From Novosphingobium terrae (GTDB lineage: Bacteria > Pseudomonadota > Alphaproteobacteria > Sphingomonadales > Sphingomonadaceae): a DNA stretch of 64,000 nt. Made by a program: the position numbers and the translations under genes. The stretch lies in NCBI RefSeq assembly GCF_017163935.1, contig NZ_JABVZR010000001.1, positions 3,038,001 through 3,102,000 of the forward strand. Direction: 5' to 3'. The notes below the pieces were generated by a model that searched no databases, was not told the DNA's origin, and saw only the letters and a program-made list of their open reading frames with translations. This document shows positions 62,106-64,000 of this stretch, piece after piece (the stretch's first letter is position 1; each line of letters begins with the position of its first letter).

Positions 62106-63641
62106 ATGTCCTATTTTTCCGACCTTAACCTGGCCGAGCCCATTCTGCGCGCGCTGGCCGAAAAAGGTTACACCGACCCCACCCCCATCCAGCGCCAGTC
62201 GATCCCCTCGCTGATCGAGGGCCGCGACCTTCTCGGCCTGGCCCAGACCGGCACCGGCAAGACCGCCGCTTTCTCGCTGCCCTCGCTGCACCGTCTGGCG
62301 ATGGACCCCAAGCCGCGCCGCGCCGCCTCGTGCCGCATGCTGGTGCTGAGCCCCACCCGTGAGCTGGCCGCCCAGATCGCGGACAATATGAAGTTCTACG
62401 CCAAGCATCTGCCGCTCAGCGTGCAGTGCATCTTCGGCGGCGTGCCCGCGCCCAAGCAGGCCCGCGCCCTCGTCGGCGGCACCGATATTCTGGTCGCCAC
62501 CCCGGGCCGTCTGCTCGACCTGATCGACCAGCGTGCGCTGACCCTGCGCGACGTGGAAATCTTCGTGCTCGACGAAGCCGACCAGATGATGGATCTGGGC
62601 TTTATCCATGCCCTGAAGCGCGTCGCCCGCCTGCTGCCCGCACAGCGCCAGAGCCTGTTCTTCAGCGCCACCATGCCGCAGGACATCGAGGCGCTGGGCC
62701 GCCAGTTCATCAACAACCCCGTGAAGGTGGAAGTGGCCCCGCAGTCCACCACCGCCGAGCGTGTCGAGCAGTTCGCCACCTTTGTGTCGCAGGCCGAAAA
62801 GCAGGCCCTGCTGACCATCAAGCTGCGCGAAGGCCTGGCCAGCGGCGAGATCGACCGCACGCTGGTCTTCTCGCGCACCAAGCATGGCGCCGACCGCATC
62901 GTGCGCTTCCTGACTCCCGCCGGCATCGAGGCTGCCGCCATCCATGGCGACAAGTCTCAGGCCCAGCGCACCGCTGCGCTCAAGGGCTTCCGTGACGGCA
63001 AGGTCAAGGTGCTGGTCGCCACCGACATCGCCGCGCGCGGCATCGACGTGACCGGCGTGTCGCACGTCTTCAACTTCGACATCCCCAATGTCGCCGAGCA
63101 GTATGTCCACCGCATCGGCCGCACCGGCCGCGCTGGCGCCAACGGCATCGCCCTCTCCTTCGTGGCCGATGACGAAAAGCCCTACATCAAGGCCATCGAG
63201 CGCCTGACCGGCGTGAAGCTGACCATGCAGCAACTGCCCGCCAACTTCCTCGTCGAGGCCGCCCGCCTGCCCGCCCCCGCCAAGCGCGGCAATGGCCAGC
63301 CCGAGCGCGTTGATCGCGGCGCCAGCGCCGGTCGCGGCGATGGTCGCGGTCGCGGTGGCGCGGGTCGTCCGCAGGGGCAGGGCCGCGATGGTGGCCGTGG
63401 CGGCCAGCAGGAGCACAACCGCCACAACAACCGCCGCAAGGACCCGGGCGCGCAGGATCGCGTTACCCGTGACGGCCAGCGTTCCGGCCAGCAGCGCGAC
63501 AACGACCGCGCCCGCGCCGAGCGCCGCCAGAACGACCCGCGTTCGACCGCGCAGCGTCCTTCCTCGGGCCCGCGTTTCGATCCGCTGAGCGATGCTTCGG
63601 GGGATGAGCGCCGGGATCGTTCGGTGCGTCGCGGGCGTTAA
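62106..63641 (+). CDS. rhlE: DEAD-box RNA helicase, RhlE type
   Basis: A 511-residue RNA helicase with the Q motif (YTDPTPIQRQSIP), motif I AQTGTGKTA, Ia PTRELA, II DEAD, III SAT, V ATDIAARGIDV and VI HRIGRTGRAG. A basic Arg/Gly/Gln/Asn-rich C-terminal tail of about 120 residues (GRGDGRGRGGAGRPQGQGRDGGRGG) is typical of RhlE. It unwinds structured RNA in ribosome assembly and the degradosome. Confidence 0.95.
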   Translation: MSYFSDLNLAEPILRALAEKGYTDPTPIQRQSIPSLIEGRDLLGLAQTGTGKTAAFSLPSLHRLAMDPKPRRAASCRMLVLSPTRELAAQIADNMKFYAKHLPLSVQCIFGGVPAPKQARALVGGTDILVATPGRLLDLIDQRALTLRDVEIFVLDEADQMMDLGFIHALKRVARLLPAQRQSLFFSATMPQDIEALGRQFINNPVKVEVAPQSTTAERVEQFATFVSQAEKQALLTIKLREGLASGEIDRTLVFSRTKHGADRIVRFLTPAGIEAAAIHGDKSQAQRTAALKGFRDGKVKVLVATDIAARGIDVTGVSHVFNFDIPNVAEQYVHRIGRTGRAGANGIALSFVADDEKPYIKAIERLTGVKLTMQQLPANFLVEAARLPAPAKRGNGQPERVDRGASAGRGDGRGRGGAGRPQGQGRDGGRGGQQEHNRHNNRRKDPGAQDRVTRDGQRSGQQRDNDRARAERRQNDPRSTAQRPSSGPRFDPLSDASGDERRDRSVRRGR

Positions 63642-63657
63642 GAACTGAAGGGGTAAG

Positions 63658-63770
63658 TGCGAGGGGGTTACCCCCTCGCGCTCCCATGAATTGTCGGTGT
63701 TGGCGCTTCGGGTTCGGCCTTGGGGTAAGGTCGCTGCGGTATAGGCTGTTCATTGCCTGCGGCGCTTTCT
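63658..63770. repeat. Dispersed hairpin element family 1, left half (copy K)
   Basis: Hairpin 63659-63679, GCTCCCATGAATTGTCGG, GGCGCTTCGGGTTCGGCC, then CATTGCCTGCGGCGCTTTC. Same extent as copy A; the right half is missing. It lies between rhlE and the lipoprotein gene. Confidence 0.85.
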
Positions 63771-63816
63771 TCTGCCCGGGAACGTTGCGTTATTGTCGGC
63801 TCAGCACGAAACAGAC

Positions 63817-64000
63817 ATGATGCGTGCCATGCATCGTCGCTCTGCCAGCATTTCACACTCAACAGGCTTGCTGCGGCTCAAGGCCGTTCTCGCGCTCGCA
63901 CCGCTCCTTGTCGGTGGATGTGTCCAGGCACCGGCAATAAATTCACGCGATGCTGATGATGTGCTGGCCCTGACAGCCATTGCAGCAAGCAAGAAACTTG
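63817..64000 (+). CDS. Putative lipoprotein, 3' end beyond the window
   Basis: A frame from ATG 63817 to the window end (61 residues so far): a basic N-terminus (MMRAMHRRSASISHSTG), a hydrophobic stretch and a lipobox (LLVGGC), then VQAPAINSRDADDVLALTAIAASKKL. The Cys is a likely lipidation site; Asp and Ala after it do not tell the family. Partial gene. Confidence 0.6.
   Translation, partial: MMRAMHRRSASISHSTGLLRLKAVLALAPLLVGGCVQAPAINSRDADDVLALTAIAASKKL

Overview
This window looks like chromosomal DNA of an alphaproteobacterium of the Sphingomonadaceae, most likely Novosphingobium or a close relative. The evidence is high GC with strong GC3 bias, GcrA, UrcA, the DUF1476 zeta subunit of F1-ATPase, CrtZ carotenoid hydroxylase, DUF1800/DUF1501 proteins and a TonB-dependent receptor. 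The genus is inferred from family content; no rRNA is present. I see no phage, plasmid, integrase, IS transposase or CRISPR array.

Layout. 1-8.9 kb: the 5' part of a TonB-dependent receptor (minus, cut by the window start), typA, a LuxR-HTH/DUF4019 membrane regulator, small envelope proteins and a GT4 glycosyltransferase. 9-15.9 kb: esterase, rarA coupled to a leucine-rich-repeat gene, tRNA-Glu and tRNA-Thr, a DUF429-type protein, a small ATPase and UrcA. 16-22.7 kb: a LytTR two-component pair (minus), then an EF-hand protein / ECF sigma / anti-sigma / periplasmic sensor operon followed by the DUF1800-DUF1501 pair. 22.8-30.4 kb: tRNA-Ser, hspQ, an ABC permease, gcrA, two tandem paralogous polytopic membrane proteins and a diguanylate cyclase. 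30.7-42.8 kb: the translation/RNA cluster on the minus strand, rimP-nusA-ylxR-infB and rbfA-tdk-M50 protease-truB-rpsO-pnp, split by a plus-strand RcnB-like gene. 42.9-48.9 kb: an orphan ParA, the psp envelope-stress locus (pspF divergent from pspABC plus four small proteins) and sufE. 49.2-54 kb: crtZ, leuC, leuD, DUF1476, bolA, grxD. 54-64 kb: Nudix hydrolase, PilZ protein, gamma-glutamyltransferase, GNAT acetyltransferase, chemoreceptor, TonB-like protein, RhlE helicase and the start of a lipoprotein.

Main points of interest. (1) The same promoter-like sequence, an 11-bp block, 13 nt and an 8-bp block, lies upstream of the EF-hand/ECF-sigma operon and of the DUF1800/DUF1501 operon, so this cluster may be a self-contained sigma regulon. 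(2) The psp locus is followed by four short single-TM genes whose tails repeat the PspB coiled-coil signature and, in part, the PspC tail: an apparent expansion of PspB-like modules under one sigma-54 promoter. (3) Two families of dispersed non-coding palindromic elements populate the intergenic spaces. One is about 230-270 bp with terminal hairpins and subterminal GACGTC-type motifs (four complete and several partial copies); the other is a triple-hairpin element found in two inverted copies. Neither encodes a protein. (4) The tandem 560/576-residue membrane proteins resemble GT-C type transferases and sit next to a GGDEF enzyme.
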